NCBI RefSeq assembly: GCF_029867415.1
Contig: NC_081183.1
Span: 112,381,061-112,445,060 of the forward strand
Source: Vicia villosa
Taxonomy: Eukaryota > Streptophyta > Magnoliopsida > Fabales > Fabaceae
DNA length: 64,000 bases
Direction: 5' to 3'
Under the pieces are notes generated by a model. That model did no database searches and was not told the DNA's origin. It saw only the letters and a program-made list of their open reading frames with translations. The number at the start of each line of letters is the position of its first letter. The first letter of the stretch is position 1. Shown in pieces: positions 36,673-46,617 of this stretch. A program made the position numbers and the translations under genes.

Positions 36673-37132
36673 CCTGAGGCAATAGAGGGAGGGTTTAATT
36701 TTTAATGATTGATTAGACTGCGTTTGGTATTCCAATGAGGAGTTATGGCTTCCGCCGTTTCCCGCCCTTGGAAGTTGAGATGTAATCATGAGAAACTGGT
36801 GCACGCACGTCTTAAAAAAGACGTTTTGAAGAAAGTGACGTCATCTTTTAATAATGGTTACGGCTAGGAGAGTGGAAACGTCAAGTCTAGACTGAAAGGG
36901 GTGCGAAGGAGAGTCAGGTCACGTACTTATATTTATTAAGATTACTGTGACAATTAAATATATTTTGACGAAATTGGAAGAATTGTCACAATCTTACTCA
37001 TGATCATTTCAAAGTGGTATAGAAGATGTAAATTGGCAAACAAAAGGTCTACATAGATATATTCCTGGTGGAATTCGATTACAAGATAAATCAATGTGCA
37101 TTACAGAAAAGTTATTACAAGATTCGAAAGAA
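36673..37132. other. Spacer between antisense genes of element B
   Basis: No ORF or RNA gene is seen. It should hold the upstream promoter of antisense gene 1 and the 3' end of the PMD gene transcript. Confidence 0.5.
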
Positions 37133-39818
37133 CTAATTAGAATCCCTAGGAATATTGTCTTTTATCTTCGAATATTGAATCTCCCAGGAAGACATGCGAA
37201 GTTCAATCAGGGCCCTTTGTCTCTTCAGTTCGTCAATTTCAGGGACTAGCTTTCGTGCAGCCTCGAAATGTTGAATTCCTAGACGCGCAACTTCAGTCAA
37301 TTCCTGCTCACTGGATTGTCGGATGGTTGCCTTATAAGATTCAGCTTCTTTTATCTTTTCTTCAAGCTGAGAAATCTCTTGTTTCCAGGATTGGATATTC
37401 TACTCACATTCATCATACTCTTTCTGTTTCTCTGAGCGTTTAAGCTTGAGAGCATCACCTTTCTTAGATGCATCAGTAGCGGCTTTCCAAGATGAATTGT
37501 GAGAAGCCATTTTCGTAGTAAGTTGTTCTTCAATGTGGCAACGTCGAAGAATGTTTGATTGGAGTTGTTCGATCAAGGAACCTAGCAAAACAATCACCTC
37601 TGAGACTTCTTTCAAAACCAGGAGTAGATCCACCTTTTTCAAAAGTTGATTCAAGCTATGACTTTTGATAGGATCCTTGCTAAGAATTTCAACGAGGCTA
37701 GTTTCGAAGAACTTTTCCTTTATCTGATGGAGAAGGACAGAAGTATCCTCTTTATTACCAGATTCTGGTTGTACAGCTGGAGAAGTTTCGAGCTCAGAAG
37801 GCGAAATATTATCAGTATCCATCATAGCTTTGAGGAAGCTGAGAGGATCAGTTTGTTTAAGTTGTTCCAATTCTGAAGGAGTAGGTTTTGCTGTGGCAGG
37901 AGTCGAAGTAATTTCAGGAGAAACTATGGTCCCGAAAGGTATGGTTTCGTGGGGAACTACTGTGGCTAGTTTGGAAGTTTCTTCCATGACATCTTGTTCA
38001 GATAAAGTATCCTCACTACCAGTTGGATGACCAGCTGCATTGTTGCTACCTGAGCATTGTTGGTCTGCTTTTTCGCTCTTGTGGGTAGGTGGAGAATCAT
38101 CAGTTGAATGGCTCCCTTCGACTGCTGTACTAGGAATGATAGTCGCAAGAGGATGAGCATCTTCGATCACTGGTGAAAGCACATGAGATTTGCCTACATG
38201 GAATAATTAGAACATGTTATGATAAGGAAAGTTACAAGAAATCCCTTCGCTGTAAAAAAAAGAATATGCATTTACCTTGGAGGTTATCAAGATCAATATT
38301 AAGAGTGAAGGATTTGAGGTCAGAAGTGGCTGTGCCAACATCATCCTACAATCATAAGGTAAAGCATTAAACTTAATTATTTTAAGTTAAAAATTTATAA
38401 AGATGATTAGGTTGAGAAATCCAAATACCTTAGTTGGGATGTTATCTGGGCTCGAATTGTGGCTCTCGACAACGAAAGCATTACTACCACCTTTCAAAGG
38501 TGATTCTTCAGAAGATACCTTGTCACCTGGTGAAGTAAGTTTCGAAGACCCAGACCCCTTTTCTTTTCCTGAAGGAGTGGCGGCCTTCTGCCTTTTCTTT
38601 TAGGCTTGTCTGGTTCGAGGTGGAGATTTGTCATCATCATCTGAAACAACTACTGGAGAGGTTTTTCGCTTCGAATGTGGTGGAGGCTTCGAACTTTGAA
38701 AATGTAAATTGGGTAAGTATGACTCATGCGACATACAAATGAAAGATGAAGTATGTACATACCGTGGGTTTCTTGTCAGCAATGATAGAGTCACTCTCAC
38801 TGGGCTTGTTGCTCTGCGAAACATCAGAAGCTTTCTGCGCAGGGAGTTGTTTGATCTTTTTCTTTCGAGCAACAGCTGTAGTTGGAACTGGAATTAGTAT
38901 TTCAGCGGAAAAGAAACGTTAGTCAAAAAATTTGTCTAAACCCAAACCTTCAGGTATTGGAGTCAAGACACGAACATGTTCAAGATCTATATGGAGATGT
39001 CCTTTGAAAGTATCTAGGGTATTCTTAGTCGGGACCACTCGTTCAGCGCGTTTTTTAGTGCTTTCCTGAAGAATTTTAAAAACATTCCCACACACGAACC
39101 AATCTGGGAAAGGAGGGCTTAAAGCCACACCAAAATCAGCGCTTGGCAGTGGAGGGAATTTTGGAGGATTAAGTTTGAAAGTCACTTCATAACGCAGTTC
39201 TGGTCGAACAGACGAGGGCAGTTTCAACTTATCCAGTTTAGCAGAAAACTTTTCGCGCAAAATGACTGCAACTTCACGAACGGTCCGACTAAGATCATCA
39301 GGGCTGTAAATGGTTTCAAAGAACTTTTGAAAGGCTTGTATTTCTTTAATATGAGTCGAAGTACCTTTTTGAAATTTTTCCTGCACATCAGCAAAAGCTT
39401 CAGTTAGTTCGCGAGTAAGGCTCTCAGCGTCAAAGATTTGCGTGGTGTAATAGTCCGTCCACCATTGTTGAAAATCCGGAGTAGAGTAAAATGCGGGATC
39501 GAAAAGAATAGGTGAAAGATTGGTCACACCAGCATATCTGGCCATTTTTTATTCACATTCTTCTTCAGTCAGATGTAAAGTGTGGAAACACATGTGGTTC
39601 CTTTTCTCGTACAGACATTTGGGTTTTACTTGAACCAATCCAAATTGCCTTGATACCAGATTTGGTTGGTAGCAGAGGAGAACGTATTGGCTTTTGGAGG
39701 GGCGAAGACGGTGATAGAATAACTTTGGGGTAAGAAAAGCTGCCCAGATAGTCATAGATTCAGTCTCTTGATCTTGAGATGTTGGTGGAAACTTTCGAGT
39801 GAACCATTCGGGACCCAC
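37133..39818 (-). pseudogene. Antisense PMD/coiled-coil gene of element B, truncated and decayed
   Basis: Homologous to the gene at 2212-5434. The exon 1 remnant is 39818-38948, exon 2 is 38887-38763 (125 bp, the same length as in copy A), and exons 3-5 follow, the last one ending at a TAG at 37135-37133. The N-terminal ~400 residues, with most of the PMD, are missing, because homology starts at the chimeric junction. Lesions: TAA at 39549-39551, the exon 3 acceptor changed from AG to AA (38696-38697), a TAA in exon 3 near 38600, and a TAG at 37400-37402. The last ~90 codons (37133-37402) are a Glu/Lys/Gln-rich coiled coil. This copy shows what the gap at 5435 hides in the intact gene. Confidence 0.75.
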
Positions 39819-39840
39819 TGTCGCCAGCTGTCCCTATTTT
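39819..39840. other. Chimeric junction between element B and Ogre element C
   Basis: PMD homology starts at about 39818 and Ogre ORF3 at about 39826-39838. Minus-strand text GACAGCTGGCGAC lies at the join. The same 13 bp occur at the LTR end and primer-binding site of element C (46608-46620). Confidence 0.7.
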
Positions 39841-40057
39841 GACTTCTCTCTTTGCCTCTTTTATACCGAGGTTGATGATTTCTATGACCTCCTGATGTGG
39901 TTGAATGGATTTCTCTTCTTGTCTCAATAATCTTGCCAATTCCTCAGGGACTTCACAATCTTCCCCACTATCTTCATCAGCATGGTCAATTGCATTCTCA
40001 AGGATATCAAGACGTGGAACTGTAACATTATCATTTTTGATGGAATCCGAGCCGGAT
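39826..40057 (-). pseudogene. Ogre ORF3 exon, N-terminal part before RT
   Basis: After a predicted acceptor (GTGCAG, 40063-40058) an open frame of about 77 codons runs acidic, then through an IQPHQE...INLG block and K-I-G-T. This resembles the Ogre/Tat region just before RT. It breaks off at the chimeric junction, so no polymerase domain remains. Confidence 0.65.
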
Positions 40058-40310
40058 CTGCACGATGGATGATTTATGCTTTAGAATGCAGCACATAGAG
40101 GAAATGAAAAAAGAAAGAAAATTTGCCATTTTATTTTTTGGAAAAAAGTTTTAAAACAAAAAATGAAAGACATAGAGCAGTAATTGTATGCGAAAAATGC
40201 GATTTTTATTCATCATTAAACACACTGAAACACATGGGGGGGCCCCTCTTTATACAAGTGATCAAAATGCTTGGGGCGAAGCACATGATTTATCAAAACA
40301 AGAAAATTAC
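40058..40310 (-). other. Predicted Ogre intron between gag-pro and ORF3
   Basis: Donor GAGAT|GTAATT with GT at 40310-40309, acceptor TGCAG ending at 40058, 253 bp, T-rich before the acceptor. Splicing joins the gag-pro frame to the ORF3 frame and removes the ORF2 stop (TAA at 40309-40307). Splicing at this place is known for Ogre from published work; the exact sites here are my prediction. Confidence 0.6.
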
Positions 40311-43300
40311 ATCTCCATAAAAGTGACTCTAGGGATGTCCAATATGGTCCAATTGTTGAGTTCCTGTCCAGGTGCAGCATGGCAAATGAATCTGGAGAGA
40401 TCTTCTTCATCATCATCATCCACGGCGAGAACCTGACCACCAGAACTAGTACTGGAATTGACAAACACTTGAGAGATCGGGGGGATCACCTTCTTTCCGA
40501 GGGTTGTGCTGAGCTAAGTAGAAGAGGATGGCTGGTATCCAAGCCCATACTTGTCTCGCTTCTCATAGACATCAATCAGCTTGCCCCAGGCACCATGGGG
40601 AACACCAGCTTCTAGGAAAGCCTTAGCATCATTCAAGGATGAGAGGGGTGCTCCAGGTTCCCTCTTATTCTCGACCACAGGGAGTTTGTCCACCGACACG
40701 ATCTCTAAGGCTTGAAAGGGGGTCTCTTGTATCTCTCCCTCCACTTCCACATAACGGTATGTTGCCAGGTTATTGACTATCAGATCCTCTTCACCAGTGA
40801 TCACAACAATCATGTCATTCACAACAAATTTCAAACACTGGTGGAGGGTAGATGTCACAGCTCCAGCAGCGTGAATCCAAGGACGACCCAAGAGGCAAGT
40901 GTACGAAGGGCGTATGTCCATAACGTAGAAGGCAATGTAGAACATGTGAGGACCAATCAAGACAGGCAGATCAATTTCCCCTTCTACGGACCTTTTAGAA
41001 CCATCAAACGCTCTGACACTCATAGTGCATGGCCTCATCATAACCCCATCCATACTCAGTTTAAACAAAGTAGCCTTGGGCATCACATAGAGAAGAACCC
41101 GTATCAATCAGAACTCGAGACAACACAGCATCCAGACACTTTATGGAGATATGCAACGCTTTGTTGTGGGCTCTACCCTCAGGTGGAAGTTCATCATCAC
41201 AAAAACCCAAACAATTACCAGCAGCAATGTTGGTCACGACCCCTTCAAACTGAGGCACAGTAATGTCTTGAGTTACATGAGCTGAAGCCAGGACCTTCAT
41301 CAGACCATTCCGGTGATCTTCTGAATGCACCAAAAGAGACAAGATAGAAATCTTAGCTTGAGTTTGGTCAAGTTGATCAATCACCTTGTAGTCACTTTTC
41401 TTAATGATTCTTAGAAGCTGTTCAGCATCTTGTGCAGTACGGGTCTCAGGGGGATCAACAGCAACTTGCTTCCCCTTCGCTTGTGCATTGGCATCTTTGT
41501 TGGTCTCTTTAGGAAGTGGAGGAGGGGCAGCGAAGATTCAGCCACTACGAGTGATGCCACTAGTCCCAGCAATATTAGTGACACTCGAATTACCCACTGG
41601 GGGACAATCATACTTCTTCCCTCGAATATACACAACATTATAACTCCAAGGAACCGCCTTAGAATCACCCACAGAAGAGGAAACGGGAGATGGAGTCGAG
41701 GGAGTCAGAGGAGCACTTGGAACCTGAATAACCAACGGAATTCTTGGAGCTTGAATAACCAATGGAGTACTCGGAGCATGAATGACCAAAGGAATGCCTT
41801 GAGTCTTCGACACCTCAGCAGGATAGTAAGTGATTTCTAGAGTAGCCACATCTTTATCAGAATCAACCCTTTCCACTCTAAGAATACCTTCATCCATCAT
41901 CTTTTGAATCTCCTCCCTCAATCTAGCACATTCCTCCGAATTAGAAGAACATTATAAACAGAAGTCATGTAGTTCACACAAAACCTTTTGTTGCACGAGG
42001 TGTTCTCTGACAGTTGCAAGCGGCATCTTAACCTCATTAACATCAGTTACCAGGATTTGGTCGTCGTATAACTCAACAGCATTGGTCGCACCTGCGTGAG
42101 GAGGCATAGAATTATTCTGCACATTAGGACCAGTAGGAGTGAACGTGATAAGCTTGTCATCCAGGAGATCCTGAACCTTTAATTTGAACGCTCTACACTT
42201 TTCGATTGTATGGCCTGGAGCCCCTGAATGAAATTCACAACGGGCATTAACATCATATCCGGGAGGAAGAGGACTAGGTGGAGGACCAAGTTCACGAAGC
42301 TGTACCAACTAACCAGCAAGAAACTGAGGGAGAAGCTGAGCATACGACATCGGAACCGGATCTATACGCCTATCTTGGTACCTTGGCCTTTGTGGAGCTC
42401 TCTGACCTTGAGGCCTTGGATTTTGCTGACGATTCTGAGGAGCAGCAACTTGTTGTTGTGGGATGATTGGCTGTTGAGGTGCCCCCCATGGTTGTGGAAG
42501 AGCAGCCGCATATGCTTGAGGGACATATGGGCCAGGGACAGCATAAGGCATTGGGTAATAAGGAGGTGGAACAGCAGAGTATACAGGAGCTCGGCCTTGA
42601 TCAACAGAGGCGGTGCTAGTCTCACCTTCTTTCTTCTTCACAAATCCGGAGTAGGGCTTCTTACTATTACCATTAGAGTTGCTAGGATTAGTAACACCTT
42701 GAATGGTACCAGCTTTAACACAGTTCTCAACCCGTTCACCAATGATGACCACATCTGAGAAGGAAGGAGAAGTATTACTAACCATGTGCTGAAGATACGG
42801 CCCTTTCAGAGTACCCATAAACAGATCAATCAATTCGCGGTCGAGGAGAGGAGGTTGAACTCGAGCAGCAAGTTTGCGCCACCTCTGGGCGTATTCTTTG
42901 AAAGATTCTTCAGACTTTTGTGACATATTTTGGAGCTGGGCACGACTGGGAGCCATAGCAGTGTTATAGTGGTATTGTTTCAAAAAGGCATCAACAAGTT
43001 CTCCCCAAGTACTAACATTAGACCTCTCAAGTTTCATATACCACTCCAACGGAGCTCCAGTGAGACTGTCCTGGAAGAAATGCATGAGTAATGGTTCGTT
43101 CTCAGCGTGAGCGGCCATCTTACGGCAGTAGGAACGAATGTGAGTCTCTGGGCAGGTGACTCCCTTGTACTTATCAAAATTTGGTACCTTAAACTTTGGG
43201 GGAATAACAATCCCAGGTACCAGGCACAAAGCAGCAGTGTTGAAACTTGAGGTTTTAGCAACCTCAACAGCCTTAAGGCGCTCATCAAGAGCCTGGTACA

Positions 43301-43586
43301 TCTTAGCAGTCTCGGTCAACTCAGTAGTAAGATCGTGTTCAAGATCAATAACCTCGTGATGGTCGTCCACTACATTAAGTGTCTCATTAATAGGAGTCTC
43401 CTTAGTTTTCACTCCTCCCTCAACAGAATTGGTAGGAGCATCCTTGACCAATCTAGTGACACTCTTTCTGAGCTCCTCTTGTCCTTGGACGACGACATGG
43501 AGGGTCTCCATAAGTTCGGTCATTCTTTCCCCCATAACATCCATATCCCTACGGAGGTCAGCTTGATTCTGTTCAAATTGGTCCAT
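40311..43586 (-). pseudogene. Ogre gag-pro (ORF2), broken by four stops and one frameshift
   Basis: Starts MDQFEQNQ at 43586; an in-frame upstream part to 43778 is also open. A coiled N-terminal segment, the retrotransposon gag domain (about 43240-42760), a Pro/Gln-rich stretch, a zinc-knuckle-like C-x2-H...GH...C near 42238-42190 and a retropepsin with D-T-G-S-S near 41100 follow in order. In-frame stops are at 42309-42311, 41952-41954, 41538-41540 and 40514-40516. Each could be a C-to-T change (CAG, CAA, CGA, CAG); for 41538 the family usually has TRSGR, which fits CGA. A 2-bp loss just after the protease active site, near 41085, shifts the frame. The N-terminal part is about 99% identical to element D. 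Confidence 0.85.
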
Positions 43587-43965
43587 GATTCTCTTCTCGT
43601 TGTTCCTGGTGCGGTAAGGATGTAAGGAAGTCAGCTTTGTTGTTGAAGCAGAAATCTGAATGCTGAAAGGGACCCCAATTAGTTTCTTGTACAATAACCT
43701 GAAAAATGCAATGTGATAATGTGAATGTATGAGTGCATGTGTGCGTATGACGTGGTGTGCCATTTTCAGAGTATCCAAGATTTAATATTGATCCAGAATA
43801 GCTAACAATGTGACAAAAGATAAGTATCAAGAGAAACTAGTTCTTTTTTATTCATAACAGAAATTTAACTTGGGCAAGCCATACATCAACAAGATAGTTC
43901 AACAAGGGAAATAAAAGACCCCATCCAACAAGTCTGGTGGTGGTCGAAACATACAGACTCAAACA
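43587..43965 (-). other. Spacer between Ogre ORF1 and gag-pro
   Basis: About 380 bp. The gag frame is open upstream of its likely ATG to 43778. The rest shows no ORF or RNA gene. Confidence 0.5.
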
Positions 43966-45822
43966 TCAATCCATCTGAATATAAAACAAAGGTCCTCCTT
44001 GTCTGAAGTGCTCGTCGCTCCACTTCTTAGTTTCATCAAACAGTTTCTTGGTTGTTTCTCGATCTCTTCCTTTAAGAAGGCTTTGAATCACCTCATCTTT
44101 GCGAAACAAATGCCCATCCAGCTTCTTGCAGCACTCCCTGAGTTCGTCACATCCTTTGCATTCTGGGAGATAATCCTTCTCTGATACGTCCTCCATACCC
44201 ATCATTCGATCTCTGAGCTTGGCATTTTCTTCTGTTAGTCGGGCGGTGCGGAGGTGACTTCCTTTCAACTGAGTCTCAACCGCTATCCTTTGGGTGGTCT
44301 CTTCTTCCAGTTTCTTTTTTAGACTCCTCACTTCAGCTCTAGCCTCCCTTTCTATCTTGAGTTTATAAGCCTTCAAGTCTTCTCTGTACTCTCGCTTGAG
44401 TTTCTCTTCTGCCTCTTTTACGGCCCTTTTTATGATCTCTTGGTGATCCTCAACAACAACAGTAGTATCTCTTTCACCTTTTTCCATTCTAGCCCTCTTT
44501 TGAACTCTGGAAGATCCTTCTTTCAGCACCTTGGCTTCATGTGTCAACTCAACCCTTATTTGGTCCACAAGATGATGTTTTGGTCGCGCATCTGACCTCT
44601 TTTCATGCAATTGGGTGCTTTCCGTATTCACTTGGATGCAATTCTCAGCAGGCATAGTGGCATTTGGAACCTTAGGTGGTTGCTCGTACAATGGGTTAAC
44701 CTTCGGGAAAGGCAACAGGCGATCTTTAACCCTTTCTTCGACCCGATTTGTATAGGCTTGTTTGGCAACAGCATTTTTCTCACCTAGAGAAGTCTGATCA
44801 TCTGTATGGATGCTATTCCAGGCGCTCCTCACTTTCTCTAGACCCTTTGGATCAGTTCCCTTCTCAAAGCAAACAGATTCGAATATCTCTCTGTCCAAAG
44901 GCTTGTCTTCAAGTGCAAAACCCAACTGACGTAGCGCTAGCTTAGGATTGTAATTGATAACACCTTTTGTTCCTATGAGGGGAACGTTGTCAAAAGTACC
45001 ACAACTAGTTATAACTTCCTTTATGCTCATTCCGACATGACACCAGACAATGTCGTTTGCAGTAAGCCCCATGATCCTTTGAGGCCATTTCTGAGTAGAA
45101 GTAACGAAAGGACCACTTGCAGGTAGGTGGGACTTAAACCAGGTGTATAACAACAGCAAACAATTCCGTATGGCTCCCCCTTTCCCATATCGAGAGTGAA
45201 TGGAATAGTACGTATCGGCTAGCAAAGTAGGGATCGGATTCTTATCCACGAAAAGACATATAGCGGCCAGATCAACGAACTTGTGAATGTTAGGGAACAT
45301 CACGATCCCATAAATCAAAACGGCCAGAAGGGCGTTGAAAGCTTCCCACATCTTTTTGTTAGCCGACTCTTGGGCCCTTTCAATCAAGAAACTCATGTAG
45401 AAACCATGAGTGTTACCATTCTTCTTCCAATTTCCATGAACGTCTCCTATGCTCAAATAAAGAGCGTTGGCAATGTAATCCAAATCAGGCTTCTCTGGGA
45501 CACAAACAAAAGGAACCTTGTGTTGAACCTTGATATTGAGAAAGTGAGAGTACTCCTCGAGAGTGGGAGCCAACTGATAGCCTGAGAAGGTGAAACAACG
45601 CAAGTCGGGATCATAGAACTGGATAAGAGTAGATAAAGCCCAATCGTCGACATGTGAGTACAAAAGAGTCAAGATGTTCCCATAGTTCTCAGTGAACACA
45701 GTTTTATTATGACCAGTAATCAATCCACCCAACTGTCCCAACTGAATCATGCCCTCACGATGGAAACTGTAAGTGTGAGTACGCCTTGTAGCTTCTCTGG
45801 TAGCGGTCACGTTGTTAGCCAT
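43966..45822 (-). CDS. Ogre ORF1 protein (DUF7745-like domain plus coiled coil)
   Basis: 618 codons, ATG at 45822, no stop. ORF1 upstream of gag is specific to Ogre and close relatives; its function is unknown. The N-terminal ~350 residues hold the domain annotated in many plant genomes as DUF7745, with an aromatic/hydrophobic pattern and a CFTFSGYQLAPTLEEY block around residue 75. Residues about 430-560 are strongly charged (Glu/Lys/Arg) with heptad-like spacing, a predicted coiled coil. A C-x2-C pair lies near residue 560 and a Cys pair near 567. It is the only intact frame of this Ogre, while gag-pro has five lesions. Confidence 0.8.
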   Translation of the reverse strand: MANNVTATREATRRTHTYSFHREGMIQLGQLGGLITGHNKTVFTENYGNILTLLYSHVDDWALSTLIQFYDPDLRCFTFSGYQLAPTLEEYSHFLNIKVQHKVPFVCVPEKPDLDYIANALYLSIGDVHGNWKKNGNTHGFYMSFLIERAQESANKKMWEAFNALLAVLIYGIVMFPNIHKFVDLAAICLFVDKNPIPTLLADTYYSIHSRYGKGGAIRNCLLLLYTWFKSHLPASGPFVTSTQKWPQRIMGLTANDIVWCHVGMSIKEVITSCGTFDNVPLIGTKGVINYNPKLALRQLGFALEDKPLDREIFESVCFEKGTDPKGLEKVRSAWNSIHTDDQTSLGEKNAVAKQAYTNRVEERVKDRLLPFPKVNPLYEQPPKVPNATMPAENCIQVNTESTQLHEKRSDARPKHHLVDQIRVELTHEAKVLKEGSSRVQKRARMEKGERDTTVVVEDHQEIIKRAVKEAEEKLKREYREDLKAYKLKIEREARAEVRSLKKKLEEETTQRIAVETQLKGSHLRTARLTEENAKLRDRMMGMEDVSEKDYLPECKGCDELRECCKKLDGHLFRKDEVIQSLLKGRDRETTKKLFDETKKWSDEHFRQGGPLFYIQMD

Positions 45823-46597
45823 CCTGGATGAAAAGTAATGACCTCAGATACCCTGAATAATGGCATGCATATGAGAAATAATACTATTTTTCTTCTTTTC
45901 TTTTTTCTTTTTTTTTTATTACATCTTTTCTTTCTCTTTTTTTTTTTTTGAAAATAAATATGCCATGATGAAAATGATGCAATGGAGATTCTCCCAATAT
46001 GAGAGAGTTGTTGTGTTGCCTCTGAGCAGAATCGAATGTCATAAGGTCAAAGGTCCGGCATAGGTGCCACACAGCCATAAGAACAATAGTCACCAACAGA
46101 ACAGAATAGTCACCAACGGTACCTGTCATGTATATCCCTCCCCACTCACAGGTGAACCTAGACACGGACAAGTGGTCCCTAATGGTCGCCAGGAATTTCG
46201 AACAAACAATGAGAGCGCCTGCCTACGGCCATAAGCATGCCGGACAGAGATCGCCCCACCGAGTTCTCTCCTGGTTGTGGTATGTTATGCCAACTCTACG
46301 TGCCAGGCGCCACGAGAGCCAACATAACTATCCACGCTAAACTAAGTGTATACTCGGTCTGGGTAATGGACCTTTTACCTCACAGAATCATCCCACCCAA
46401 CCTGCAAACAGAGAAAATATGTGGCCCCCACGGGGACTCATAATATAGTCCAGATGCATGCGAAAAGTAAACATGATATGCAAGCAGGAAATAAACATGA
46501 TATGCAAGCATATATACAAAATGTAAACACATAAACAAATAAATAAACACCCAATAAAAGAAACAAACAAAGGCTAGGATCGACTTGCTTAGGTAAT
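45823..46597 (-). other. Ogre leader (5' untranslated region)
   Basis: Lies between the primer-binding site and ORF1. It contains A-rich purine runs on the minus strand (45888-45950) and no convincing ORF. Confidence 0.6.
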
Positions 46598-46615
46598 TCC
46601 CCAGCAGAGTCGCCA
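46598..46615 (-). other. Ogre primer-binding site
   Basis: Minus strand TGGCGACTCTGCTGGGGA, two bases after the LTR end. Ogre elements are reported to be primed by tRNA-Arg, and this site has the form I expect for that family. Confidence 0.75.
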
Positions 46616-46617
46616 GC

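Larger units (their letters stand above)
26767..39825 (+). mobile_element. Element B: Tat-lineage Ty3/gypsy retrotransposon with two antisense genes, 3' truncated
   Basis: Order: 5' LTR, primer-binding site, gag, retropepsin, RT, two successive RNase H domains, integrase, then two genes on the opposite strand. A second, archaeal-type RNase H after the Ty3-type one is a known hallmark of the Tat clade. It was inserted into a satellite monomer; the 5 bp before the LTR are GTAGT, the predicted target duplication. The 3' LTR is absent, because the element ends inside the antisense PMD gene at a join with Ogre sequence. Many stops and frameshifts mean it is not autonomous. Confidence 0.85.
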
